A stretch of 60,000 bases of DNA from Cryptomeria japonica. Its lineage: Eukaryota > Streptophyta > Pinopsida > Cupressales > Cupressaceae. Position numbers and translations under genes: made by a program. A model generated the notes under the pieces. It saw only the letters and a program-made list of their open reading frames with translations, did no database searches and was not told the origin of the DNA. Shown here piece by piece: positions 11,716 to 22,800 of this stretch (position 1 is its first letter; every line of letters starts with the position of its first letter). The DNA lies in the NCBI RefSeq assembly GCF_030272615.1, contig NC_081410.1, positions 566,763,152 through 566,823,151 of the forward strand, read 5' to 3'.

Positions 11716-14700
11716 ATCATACCCAACCAATAATGTAACATAGATATTTGAGATATATATGTTAAAGGGATCATATATAGGAAAGTATAACTTGGAATAA
11801 TATAAATATTTTAAAATAGCCTCCAAGCCTACATATCACTAATTTTATGTCCTTCAACAGTTAAATATATATAGAATAAACCTAAAATTAATTTTTATGT
11901 CATTTAGGGATTCACCATACCATGAATATATATGTAATACTGAATAAATAAATAAATAAATAATTTAAAATAGGTACCCAATAAGGTAGATGAAAGGAAA
12001 AAAAAAACTAAAAACTAAAATAAAATATGTAAACTTGTATGTTCTACATTAAGGTCAAATATACCATCAAAATCCTTAAATTTTTCACATAGGATTTCAA
12101 AACATAAATCATTTCAATTTATTATGCAATGGAGACAATACATATACCTAAATAAAAATGAATGTGAGCCAAATCAATACAACAAAATTAGAAATATGCT
12201 GGACATAGTAATGAAGATAAAATTACCATTGTTGCAAATTGAGGTCCTAATTATAGACATAAAATATCTTACACCACATTATTGTACTAAAGGAAGGAAC
12301 ATAATGTTAAATATGACACTTTAAGGGATAAAGTGATAAGATTCAACCTTCATTATTCAACAAAAGTGGTGTGACTCTTCATATACCACTTCCCTATAAA
12401 TTTTAGGTGTGAAAGAAAATTCTACAAATAAGATGAAACACAACCCCATATAGATCACCTACCCAACACCTCATTATATATAAGTGAATAAACCTATAGG
12501 ACGAAGTTTGCGTTGATTTTTACATATTTTAATGAGTATATTATCTTTACATTGTCACACTTAGTAGAATACATTATAAAAACAATATATGCTAGTGGGT
12601 AACATAGGAACAAATGTTGGTTCACCTCCCTTCATGTTGTTTAAATGTTATATGTTCCAAATAATTTATGGGTAGAAGAAAATCATGTTGCATGAACTTT
12701 GATTAATATGGCAGTAATTTTAAATAAAATTTTTTATTTATGGCATCCACTTATGAGAAACCTAAAATTTGTTTAAGTAAATCGGGATTAACACATTTTT
12801 ATTGGTCCAAAAGTCTAGCTAAATTAGATAATATATCCATGTGTCACATCTTTGATGAATACATTAACAAGAAAAGTCCTCATGTATATTTCTGGTGTCA
12901 AGAAAAGCATAATAATTCTACAAATAAAATAAATTCTTTCATCCTATGACACCTACCACATGTGAGGTACCAAACTTACATTGGAATTGACTCTATATTA
13001 AAATTTTGTACATCATAGGTATACATTAATGATTGGAAACAAAACCAGATTTCCTCAGTTATGTTATATAATTCTTCTACATCCATTACCTTAAACTTAA
13101 CAATTTTTATTTTGAATTACAATAATTAATCGACATATATAATAAATATATTGTATCATATTCTATCATTGCAATAATCTTGTATAAGTTATTTATTGAG
13201 TCAACAAATCTAATAAATAAAGTTAGATAGACTCCCAAATGTCTTTGGTAGGGAATTCTAATATTTATTCCTAAAGCATAACTAGCATTTAGTAAATACA
13301 ATCTTTAGTGGTACCAGAGTAAAAGTACAAAGCTGTGCCACATTTTTATAAAGAGAATGGTCAATCCTAATTCAAATTTTTAAAGTAAATCAATAGAAAG
13401 TTAAATATATGTTTTGAATTTTTAAATGATGTAAAAAAATAAAATTTATAATTCTTTTATCTATTTTATGTTTGTAATTTTAACAAAATTTTAAAAAATT
13501 ATTTGAATGTAGTTTTTTATAAAGTAAACACTATAATTTAGTTGCTTATAAAATGTTGAAATTGAAGTTACACAAGCCACCACACTTTAATTAGTAACTT
13601 TTACTTTTTTTTCATCAAGTCTTTTGTGTATATTGATAACTTGAAACTTCGGTGCATGGATATATTTTTTGCTATTTTTAATAAATATATATATTTTCAA
13701 TAAATTTGAAAAGTGGAGTGTGCTGAAATATAACTCTTTCCAATTACCACCATATTTTTTCTTAATTATTTATCCAAATTAGAAAAACATTATATCATCT
13801 TGACATAGATTCCTTTCTCTATTGCATCATATTTTTTAAAAAAAAATTAAATAAATTTTAGTATTTTTCCTTGACAAGATAATCAACCTTATATTTTAGT
13901 GCTGATGACCTACTTTCAATAATAAAAAAATATAAAATATAAAAAACTAATTAAAATATTAAAAGATATATATTTTGGAAAATTCACTTATAGATCTATA
14001 AAAGGGTTTTTTTAAATTTCAAAAAAATATTATTTATAAGAGTAGGAGTTGTTGAAACATCGAGTTTTTTTATTTGTTATTTTTTTTAGCAATTAGATTC
14101 AATGTGGTATAAAATATACATTTAGTAGACACTTCCAATTGGAAAATTTGTGGTCCATATATCTTAGCTATAATGAATCTATATAGACCATATGTTTGAC
14201 TAAAATTAATTTTTAGTTAGAATTACTTAAATTCACTTGCACTAATAAGTTAGCCTGAAATGTGACACGGTTTTGTGCTTTTACCCGCCATGATATTTCC
14301 TAAAACCTTTCCCTTTTGAAGGTAGTTGAAATCCTTATAGGGTGCTAGGAAGTTTGAAGAAAATAAAACTTAAATTGGTTTTATACCCTTTTATTGTAAA
14401 TGCCCACCATATGTGATGCAAAATAGCCTATGTGGCTTGAGCTTAATTATTAATTATGGTCAAACAAAATATTAAAAACAAGTTTTATAATCTAATTTAT
14501 AAATTACCCATGCTTTTACCATGAGCATCTTGTTTCTCAAATATAATTTAGGCTCTCAAATGATATATCATGTCACTAGTGACTAGTAAAATACCTTTCC
14601 AAGTGAACACATGTGAATATAAAATTAAACTCGTACAACAAACAAACAATTATTTTTTATATACGAACTTATGTCTAGGATGGACATAAAAAAGAACAAC

Positions 14701-15240
14701 AAGATTATGCATGACATATAGGAAATGACACGTAAACAAAGAAATATAACTAGAATATCTAACAAGAATAATATTTTTCGAAGGGACAAAAAACATATAA
14801 CGATGGATAATAAAAACACCTAAAAAAATGCAAAATGACAATTGTGTTTGTCAAAAATTCACTTGTAGTGATAAAATTTTTCCTAGAGTTGCAATTCTAC
14901 ATCTGTCCACCAGACATGTAGCCTACTAGATGTTACGACATATTGATTTGAATCATTTCAAGTTATCTAGGAATAAATTAATTAGAATGGGCACTTGATT
15001 GATATAAGTTGATAGTAGATACTACAAATAAAATTAACATAAATATTTTACTTTATATTTAAAAATAAATATAAAATGTAAATTAAAAGGTATGGATTTA
15101 TTGTTTTTGATTGAAGACTAACACGTGGTAACCTCAATGTTCTTATTCATTGGTTCTAATAGCTTTCCAAAGGCATAGTGGTGATATACAAAATTAATAG
15201 AAATAAGCCATACCAAAACCAATGATGAACTAATTAGAAA
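11716..15240. other. AT-rich region without recognised genes
   Basis: I see no conserved coding frame, LTR ends or RNA gene. Only short open frames without composition bias occur. A short (AATA)n tract lies at about 11,943-11,962 and poly-A/poly-T runs are frequent. It is probably very old transposon DNA. Confidence 0.6.
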
Positions 15241-15242
15241 GG

Positions 15243-15425
15243 ATCTAGTAGCTTAGTTGGTAAAGCACTCTAGTAGCAAATAGAATGTCCTAGTTTTAAT
15301 TCCTATCTTGTCTATATATGCCATATCTCAACATATGGTATCAAAGCTAGACTAGAAGCCGTAAACACCTATAATGTTTCTTAAGGAGGTGCTAGAAGTA
15401 AGCCACTTCCAAATTGATAATTGCT
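15243..15425 (+). repeat. tRNA-related SINE-like module with iMet-PBS-like motif
   Basis: The segment TAGCTTAGTTGGTAAAGC (~15250-15267) resembles a tRNA D-arm/pol III A box. About 45 nt later TAGTTTTAATTCCTA resembles a decayed B box (GGTTCGAATCC). Downstream is a conserved body with ATCTCAACATATGG and TGGTATCAAAGC (15336-15347), which is 11 of 12 to the usual copia primer site. The same body occurs inverted at 15,690-15,870. A SINE fits best; a tiny TRIM-like LTR element is the alternative. Confidence 0.5.
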
Positions 15426-15429
15426 TGTC

Positions 15430-15600
15430 TATAAAGGGACCAATAGTTAAGTTGGTGGAGAACTCCAATAGAAAAAGGAAGGTCCTAGGTTTGAGTGCTA
15501 GTCAGCCAAAAAGGCGGCAATAACTTTGTTTGCAGAGTATTCTAGTAGAAAATGGAAGGTCTTTGTTTCCAATCCTAGCTAGTCCATATGATCTATCCAA
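15430..15600 (+). repeat. Two further tRNA-like modules in direct orientation
   Basis: Module one has AATAGTTAAGTTGGTGGAG and, ~45 nt on, GGTCCTAGGTTTGAGTGC. Module two has AATAACTTTGTTTGCAGAG followed by GGTCTTTGTTTCCAATCC. Both keep the A-box/B-box spacing of the first module and the linker AGTAGAAAATGGAAGG-type sequence. They look like tandem or nested copies of the same tRNA-derived head. Confidence 0.45.
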
Positions 15601-15680
15601 CTAGGATCTAATCTAGGACCTTCCACTTATTGCTAGAGTGCTCTCAATTGAGCTTCTAGCCCTTTTGTAGCCATTGTATT
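15600..15680 (-). repeat. Inverted tRNA-like module
   Basis: On the minus strand this reads GCTAGAAGCTCAATTGAGAG, then AGCACTCTAGCAATAAGTGG and AGGTCCTAGATTAGATCC, matching the A box, linker and B box of the upstream plus-strand modules. The change of orientation lies near 15,600. Confidence 0.45.
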
Positions 15681-15689
15681 ATTAATACT

Positions 15690-15875
15690 GGTGGATCTTA
15701 TTTCCATAACCCCCTTTAAGCCACAATATAGGTGCATGGGGTTTCTAGCCTAATTCTAATACCACATGTTGAGCTATAATTCATATACATGTGCTAAGAA
15801 ATGAATATAGAACCTTACAATTGTTATTATTGTTTTAACAACTAAGCTATTGGGCAATCCACCATCAATGTAAGT
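15690..15875 (-). repeat. Inverted SINE-like copy with body
   Basis: On the minus strand the head reads ATAGCTTAGTTGTTAAAAC, then AAGGTTCTATATTC. It is followed by the body GAGCTCAACATGTGG-like sequence, TGGTATTAGAAT (complement of 15753-15764) and GGCTAGAAACCCCATG. The order is the same as in the copy at 15,243, so head and body belong to one repeat. Confidence 0.5.
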
Positions 15876-15884
15876 GTGGTTTAT

Positions 15885-16055
15885 TTTCAACTCTCTTAAG
15901 AAACACTAGATGCTTGGAACCCCTAACCTACTTTTGATATCACATTTCAAAATTCAAATTATATAAACAAACTAGAACTCAAAATTAAAATCTTCTATTT
16001 GTTATTAGAGAGTTCAACGAATTAAATTACTAAGCCCCATTGTGCCCAGCCCATC
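15885..16055 (-). repeat. Second inverted SINE-like copy
   Basis: On the minus strand it reads GGGGCTTAGTAATTTAATTC for the head and GATTTTAATTTTGAGTTC for the B-box region. The body follows with AATGTGATATCAAAAGTAGG and CTAGTGTTTCTTAAGAG. It is more diverged than its neighbour. Confidence 0.4.
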
Positions 16056-16079
16056 CTCTGTCAGGCCATGACTTAGTTT

Positions 16080-18665
16080 CAACAAAAATGAATGATGTGT
16101 GTAATTATTGTCAAACTCAATAGCTAGGAGGACATGGAAATTGTATGCCACCCTAATTCAACATTGATGCCACTTTAAAAGTACTTCATACAAGATTCTC
16201 TGTACTTCACCTTTTCTATTCATGGCCAGACAGTTACCGAGTCAAACATTAATAGCCGCTTTGTATAGTCTTGACTAGACCTTAATTGTGTTCAACATAA
16301 TTTAATCAAAGAAAATGGCAGACTATCCATGCAAATCCAATGCACTCACCATCAACCATACTTTTATCATCCCTTTCAAAGTAGTTTGTTTTCCCATTTG
16401 ATGTAGATCGATTCTAGGAAGCTTCTTAATTTCGAAGGCATCTCTATCGATCACATGTTGGAACCAAATACGTTTGTAATGTAAATTGATTTTTTTGATC
16501 TAGTGGCTAATTTATTGTTTTTCCTATCTTGTTAGGATTTTTAGTAATCAAATATGCTCTTGGGATACAAATTTTATTGTACATATTATTTTGGGAATTG
16601 TTAAGATTAGGGATCTTGTAGTAGTGTTGTCATACAAAAAACTAAGTCCATAATTTAGATAGTGATTACACTTAGTCAAGTAATTTGGTGATTCCAAAAG
16701 AATGGAGATGTGAATAATGTAAATACTTCCTACCTATAAATATGATATATTATTTATATTTTGTTGCACACTATGAGTATGTTACTCTAAACAATTACGT
16801 TTTGTTGAAGATTATTAAAAAATTCTTTATTGAGGTAAGGTGTGGCATTAGTTTAGTATTAGAGCATATTAAGATATTAGGGATGGAGACATTGTGAGAA
16901 GAATTTTACTACTCTTTAGATATGGCCAACTATACATTTATGATTTTTTATTTCTTGCATATTGAGCATGTGTTAAGCTTGACTAATGTAGATCTTCCAA
17001 TTTCATCATCCCTCTTGTTGATTCTTGATTTATACATATCTTGCCAGTATGTGGCTAATAATACTATGCACATGTATAATAAGAAAAGTTATCTACCTTG
17101 CCTCTACAAAGCTAGTAACATTTTCGATATAAAAAAATAACATTTGTATGTCTCAAAACTATGCAATATAACCTCAAATTAAATAGATTCAAACTAGTAG
17201 CTCAATGAAGATAGATCCCTAATTATAGGTTACTATTGCACAAAATATCCTCTATAAACTACTAATTTAGGATTTGTTTGTCTTAATAATTTGAGATTGG
17301 TCATGTGGAGAAAATATTGGTTCCTCTAACTGGGATACAAAGTCATAAATAGAAGGAAAGAAAATAATGAAATTAAACACAACAATTCATTGATCCATGA
17401 AATATACTATCAAATTACAATTATCATACATATAGCATACTTAGTTATTCAAAACAAGATTATTTTATTTCATATGAATCGAATGGATGATTATGACAAT
17501 AGTTATAATATTTTAAAATTTGATTACATTTTCAAATCATCAATATAACCATGTTAGCAAATGTGACAAGAGAAAACAATTAGAATAAAGAATAGTTTTG
17601 AGGCATTCTCTTCATAATACCTATAGTGTGTTCTTCTAGAATTAGACATGGCATGGCTGAAATCCTAAATAAAATATACAATTTGTGTAGCCTCTAGATT
17701 CTACTAGCACAACCAACCTATCTTTTAAAATGATCCAAAAAAGGCTTTAACATCTTTCTAGGTGTGAAACACGAACCTATTGCATTGTAGAAATACAAAA
17801 TTTGCAATCATAGATGATGATTCCCAAAATGAGAACGTTAAATCAAAAGACGGGCTAGGCATTGATCTCAAGTTGCTTGGAAACCTCCATGATTCATGGT
17901 GGTTATTATAAATAAAATTTTGGTGCCTAACATTCAAACGTAAACCAGTTTTCAAAATTTCATCTTTTCATTCCTAGTGTTAGTAAGAGCCCAAGGCCTA
18001 GGAGAAAACTATTTAGTAAGAAGAAAAAGTGGGAGAAGGTGAGAATCTAGAACAACTGAGGTGCCCCAAAGTTCCAAGTGGAACCTGGGAGTGAGCACCT
18101 AGAAGAAAACTTGCACTAGTAGATATCAAGTGTGGAAGAAAACTTGGAACTAAAACCTTGATGTTACAAGTTTTTTATGGTTAGCTAACTTCTAGGGAAA
18201 AATCATGGGTCAAGAGCTAGAAGAAAGTGAGGACTTGGAACTAAAACCTTGTGGTTTTAACTTTAAATTTCTACCCAAATTTTGCTTCTACAAAGAACAT
18301 AAGAGAAATGACACAAGAGGACCTAGAATCTTTAGTTCCATCTGCCTATTGAGGTGTGGATCTTGCAAGACAGCAATAAGAGATAAACATCCATAGTGCT
18401 TTAAAAAATAGCCAGCACCTCCAAACCAACCATGTAGGTAGGCTAATGGAAACAACATTAAGCCACATAGAAGCCAAATATAGAAATTACCAAAAACTTG
18501 TTAGCTACTCACAAGGTCATGAGAACCTTATCAATAGCCAACAAGGGTTTTGAAACAACACCAAACCATCAATTCTAATTCATAGCCTTTAACATTGTTC
18601 TTTCATCTAATTTTATCTATTAAACATGGCTTTTCTCTTCACCTTCACTTTATTTTAAATAGATT
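16080..18665. repeat. Segmental duplication unit 1: inverted promoter-like block plus block Q
   Basis: 16,080-16,450 matches, by shared words, the sequence at 43,740-44,130 (for example TTTCTATTCATGGCCA, GAGTCAAACATT, GTAGATCGATTC). 16,485-17,810 matches 44,745-45,975 (TTTTTCCTATCTTGTT, GAGCATATTAAGAT, CATGTTAGCAAATGT). 17,140-18,665 matches 31,310-32,880 (GGTTTACAAAA/GTTTTCAAAA, GAAAAAGTGGGAGAAGG). No coding frame is conserved between copies. It is a locally duplicated non-coding block adjoining the PME-like fragment. Confidence 0.65.
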
Positions 18666-19240
18666 CTATAAACTATGTTGAGGTTCACTAAGGTAACCTT
18701 TTTGGGAGACAACAAAGATTCCTAAACCTTATCCATTTGTAGAAAATCCCTTCAAAATATTATCATATTTTAGTTTCAAAAGATTTTGAAAACCTATTCA
18801 AGATTGGAAAAGGTTGTAAGAACCTTGTCAGAAGCAAATAGATGGTTTGAAACCTCCTTTAAATTTCAACAAATGTCAAATTTAACCACATTCAAATATT
18901 TATAAATTTGTTGTTAGCCTTCGATAAGGTTGTGAAAATCATGTTGGGAGCTAACAAAGGTTATAGACACTTTCTACCTTTTTGAAGCATGGTGAGTTGA
19001 CATGTTTAACAATTGGAACAATAAATTTAGAAAACCCATGTTGGTTGCTAATACGGTTGTGATAACCTTGTTGGCTCCTAATGAAAGTTTCAAATCCTTG
19101 GTGAAATGTCAATAATAAAAGAACTTACATGAACCTGTAGAAGGTTATAGGAATCACATTGGGGGCTAAATTTAAGCTTGTGACAACCATGTTGGGAACT
19201 AACACGGTATCTAAAACCATTCAAGAAAGCTAACATAACA
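18490..19240. repeat. Decayed tandem motif AAGGTTGTGAnAACCnTGTTGGGAGCTAAC
   Basis: Variants of a ~30-nt phrase recur every 60-120 nt: GGTCATGAGAACC, GGTTGTAAGAACC, GGTTGTGAAAATC, GGTTGTGATAACC and CTTGTGACAACC, each followed by TTG(G)GGGCTAAC-like sequence. The phrase contains a short inverted element (GGTT..AACC). No frame is kept open, so a non-coding minisatellite is likely. Confidence 0.45.
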
Positions 19241-19529
19241 TTTTATTTCTTTTTTTTTCTAATTGAAAAAAATTGATTGACATGAAAATGAAAGGCGACA
19301 AGGGAAAAGTGCACATACGAACACAAAGGCATAACATTATCTCATATTGATTTTAAGTTAGGGTGTAAAAAAGACTAAAACAAGAACAAACAAAAGCAAA
19401 ATTAATACAACAAATTTAAGTCTCCACACAAGACTGATGCATTAATCAAGGGTTAACAACCCAGAGTTGATATAACTTGCAAGTTAAACTTAATTTATGT
19501 TTCTAACACAGTCAAATGAATTTACTGTT

Positions 19530-20110
19530 CAACTGAATGCATAGAGATCAAAAAGTAAACAGAATCTAGAAGATTGAACTGTGAGAGGAATTTCATTTAT
19601 ACTATTCAATACATTTTGATTTACTAATTGTGGCGGACGAAAACAACTTTTATACGTGTCGTTTCTTTATCAATCAGAGAAATAGAACATTGTGATCGAT
19701 AAGCCCTTAAGGCTGCAAATTATTGTGCAAGGAAAGAAAAGTTTTAAAGTGGCTGCTAAACATGTTTAATCTAAATGACCACAATATAATTATATTCCAA
19801 CGTTGAATGCTACAGAAGATTCTACGAATACAAGGCTCTCGTAGCTGCTGAATTTGACAATGATAGAGAAAAAGGAAATCTACGACAAGCAATTTGGCAA
19901 CGTAAGAGAATGAGAATTTCAAAATTGTCAACAAAGACCTATCGCTCAGTTCTCAATGGATCACTACCATGCACATTGGGGATTCAAGGCCGCCCTTAAA
20001 GAGCACACACTTAGCGTTGACCGCTTAGGTGTCTCAGGTGGGTCCTCTTAACATTCCGTTTCTCCGTTCTGTTTTCCGTAGCGCTCCTTCAACTGTCCTC
20101 TAACTCTCCA
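19530..20110 (+). promoter_or_regulatory. Upstream region of PME-like fragment, copy P1
   Basis: This is the 5' flank of the PME-like fragment and is clearly homologous to 45,990-46,600: shared words include GAGGAATTTCATTTATAC, ACGAAAACAACTTTTATAC, GTGGCTGCTAAACATG and GAAATCTACGACAAGCAA. It holds no open frame. A TTTTATAC word after ACGAAAACAAC is conserved and could be TATA-like, but that is a guess. The copia fragment at 20,188 separates it from its coding part. Confidence 0.5.
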
Positions 20111-20187
20111 CCGCGACAGTCACTACGATAGTTGAGTTTGAAATGCAATTTTGAAATTGCATTCCCACCCAATCCAACTGCGATGGT

Positions 20188-20444
20188 TGTTGGAAGTGCT
20201 CTTCAACTTCTATTTGTAAGCTCTTTAAGAACTAGTTGCATATCATTTTGTGAGATGAATTCTGGAGCTGCTTGCAGCTGTGTGTACAAACCAGACTTGG
20301 TTATTAATATATTGATTCCCCTGTTTTAAGTGTGGACGTAGGCAATTGCCGAACCACAATAAATCTGTGTGTCTCATTTGTATATGTTGTGAATTCATAA
20401 TTTTGTTTTTCTCTGCTCTTCTAATTCGTTTCATAATCCAAACA
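20188..20444 (+). repeat. 5' LTR of truncated copia element
   Basis: Starts TGTTGGAAGTGC and ends CCAAACA, two bases before the primer site. The 257-bp length is usual for small copia LTRs. No second LTR is present, so the left end rests on the TGTTGG start alone. Confidence 0.65.
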
Positions 20445-20446
20445 AT

Positions 20447-20458
20447 TGGTATCAGAGC
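20447..20458 (+). promoter_or_regulatory. Copia primer binding site
   Basis: TGGTATCAGAGC is exactly the sequence complementary to the 3' end of plant initiator methionine tRNA, used by most plant copia elements to start minus-strand DNA synthesis. Confidence 0.9.
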
Positions 20459-20504
20459 GAGGTTAGATCATTGTTAAGATTTTCGTGGTTGAAATTCCAA
20501 AATC

Positions 20505-21160
20505 ATGGATGAAGCGAAGATAGAGAAGTTCTACGGTCAGAGCTTCGGGTTATGGAAGGTGCAGATGGAGCCTTTGTTGATAAAGCAAGACATTTCACTT
20601 GCGCTTGAAGGGAAAGCAAAGAAGCCAACTGCGATGGCTGATAAAGAATGAGAAAAATTAGACAAGAAAACAAGAGCGACAATTTTTCTCTCACTATCCA
20701 ACAATGTTCTCTTCAATGTCACAGGTGAAGCAACATCCAAAGATGTATGTGATAGACTCACAGCCATGTATGAAATGGCGTCGGCTGCCAACAAATTGTT
20801 TATCATGAAGCGGTTGTTCAAAATTAAGATGAAGGAAGGTTGTGCTATGGCAAGTCACATCAATGAATTTAATACATTGATTAGTCAAGCAACTTCAGTG
20901 GGGATGACACAAGATGATGAGATCAAGGTTGCTCTTATATTATGCTCTTTGCCAAGCTGCTAGGATGGCATTGTAATAGTAGTTAGCAAGTCAATATCCG
21001 GTAAAAATAATTTGGTTTTTAATGATGTAGCAACTACTCTTCTCAGCGAGGATTTGAGAAGAAAGAATGATGAACCTTCATCCGGTGATGCCTTAATGGC
21101 GGTCATCACCGAAAATAGAGGTAGAAGCCATAATAGAGTCAGAAATAATTATCCATCCAT
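20505..21160 (+). pseudogene. copia gag relic
   Basis: The ATG at 20505 opens MDEAKIEKFYGQSFGLWKVQ, the typical start of copia Gag (F-x-G-x-x-F/Y-x-x-W motif). ALEGKAKKP, LTAMYEM and LFKIKMKEG follow, all usual Gag landmarks. In-frame stops at about 20,649 (TGA) and 20,961 (TAG) both sit where Trp is expected (KEWEKLD-, SSWDG-type positions). The zinc knuckle is missing because the element is truncated. Gag would form the virus-like particle. Confidence 0.8.
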
Positions 21161-21175
21161 TAAATTTCTTCCAAG

Positions 21176-21393
21176 AGGCATTGGCTTAACAACATGCCAA
21201 AGTTGATGAAGAGAAAGCAGAAAACTCGAAAAGCAGAAGCAATTCTCGTTGTGGCCGCACTCGTGTTTGTGTTTGGAGAATGGTCTCCAAAGTGGTAAAC
21301 ACAGCGTGTAGCAAAGCCTATTTTACTCACAAACATCATCGTCATTTAGAAGAGGCTGAGATGCAACTCCGACTAGGCCTACGTCATGTTTGA
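21176..21393 (+). pseudogene. PME-like N-terminal fragment, copy P1
   Basis: The frame from about 21,193 to TGA at 21,393 has KVDEEKAENSKSR, then VSKVVNTACSKA, homologous to the fragments at 46,635 and 47,159. The hydrophobic anchor is frame-shifted here relative to the others, and the His-rich stretch is mostly deleted. The basic-acidic head plus the ACS motif suggests the 5' end of a type II membrane-anchored pectin methylesterase with its PMEI pro-domain. The product would have worked in the cell wall. The fragment stops matching right after GTGTAGCAAAGCC, as does the copy at 46,960, which hints at a shared breakpoint. Confidence 0.45.
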
Positions 21394-22671
21394 GGAAAGT
21401 AAGAAAATGATATCATCAAAATAAAATAAATGGACAAGCAAGATCAAATCTTACAACTCCCCATAAGATTAAGAGAACAATATTGTTAATGCTACACTCA
21501 TTGTTGTTGAACTTTGCAAGTTTAATTTGAATCTCTAGGGGAGCAAGAGAAAGAGATTCTTTAAAGAACAATAGGAATCTTCTCATACACATTGTCATTT
21601 ATAGAACAACAATTAATATAGACTCAAACTATTGATTGGAAATCACTAATATCTTACATATCACTAATGAAAAAGAGTGACTTCTAGAATATTACTCGTA
21701 AATAACCTTATGTCGAGTTGGGACATTCTTATAAGTCAATCAGTTAGTAACATCAAACATTACAAGAGCACATTTCCCATTAATGTTGCATTCAAACCAA
21801 AAAAATAGCAATAATATTCATTTGCCACCTTAATCTTAGCCAAAAATAGAATACAAATGCTAGTTTAGCTAAAAAACTAGAGAGAATTTAAATTTTGAAA
21901 AAGAATTATGAGAGCAGGCTATCAAACTTAAAAGGTTAACTTAATCAGTTAGGAAAAAATTAGAATTTTCATTATTTAATCAAGTGTACAATTTTGTTCA
22001 ATAAACAAATGAATACATATATAGCATATTTTGATGGATATGATATAGTTTCTCACATATTTTGAGCATGGCCTTCATCCATTATATTCAAGTATCCATT
22101 CATTAATTAGTTCTCCAGTATGCACTCATAATTATTTATGTGTCAAATACATTATAATAAATTTTAAATTTAAATTCGAAAAAGTTATTAATTCCATTTT
22201 TAGTTGAGCTTAGTTATCTAGTGGCTTAAGTCAACACCATCATTTCAAGATAAGAAGGAACCCTAACAACTCAACTGACAATCTAGAGTTAACCAAATTA
22301 GGTATTTAGTTTGCAACTCCTAATATCTAGGCTCTATCAATAAAACATGACATGACCAATACTTACATATTTTAGAGACTTAGATGGAACTTGACCTTTC
22401 ATCTACTTACCTCCCATACCTCATGATACTTTACCTCCCTTCACAGAGGATGATGAATTTCCTGCAACCAATAAGTCAAAACAATGTATTTTGTGCAAAA
22501 TCTCATCATTAGCTTTAACATGTACAAACATGATTAAATAGCTCAATAAAAATTTATGATTTTTCAAATGAAATCATTCACTTATGCATTTTGAACCACT
22601 ATTCAAGATTTTTAAATATCACATAATAGTGCATTAAAACATAGAAAAGTATCAGTGAACAAGAGGGATGT
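21394..22671. other. No gene seen
   Basis: AT-rich sequence with short random frames; no transposon ends or RNA-gene motifs recognised. Confidence 0.6.
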
Positions 22672-22688
22672 AACAAAGAGTCTAAGTA

Positions 22689-22783
22689 TGTTTTGATGTT
22701 GGTTCATATTTGTTTGGCTGATGGCCGGTTGTTGTAAAACTTTTGGTTTTGGGTCCATGTAAAACCCGTTTATCTTTATCAAA
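22689..22783 (+). mobile_element. 95-bp LINE 3' tail insertion with 17-bp TSD
   Basis: The insert ends GTAAAACCCGTTTATCTTTATCAAA and has the GGTTTTGGGTCC.. composition of plant L1 3' ends. It is bracketed by perfect 17-bp direct repeats AACAAAGAGTCTAAGTA at 22672-22688 and 22784-22800. This is a severely 5'-truncated LINE insertion. The perfect duplication suggests it is younger than most elements here. Confidence 0.8.
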
Positions 22784-22800
22784 AACAAAGAGTCTAAGTA

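Larger units (their letters stand above)
20188..21175 (+). mobile_element. 3'-truncated Ty1/copia element (5' LTR, PBS, gag)
   Basis: A 257-bp LTR (20188-20444, TGTTGGAAG to AAACA) is followed by an initiator-Met primer site and a gag relic. No pol or 3' LTR follows. At about 21,176 the sequence changes abruptly into the PME-like fragment, GCATTGGCTTAACAA being shared with the complement of 47,160-47,180. The element therefore lies within the 5' leader of PME-like copy P1 and was truncated there. Confidence 0.7.

Noticed and set aside
15243-15320. A functional tRNA gene
   Set aside because: Boxes are decayed, no acceptor stem pairs, and the module is part of a repeat with a shared body.
20537-20888. 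Minus-strand frames of 63-94 aa
   Set aside because: Shadows of the plus-strand copia gag, which has clear homology.
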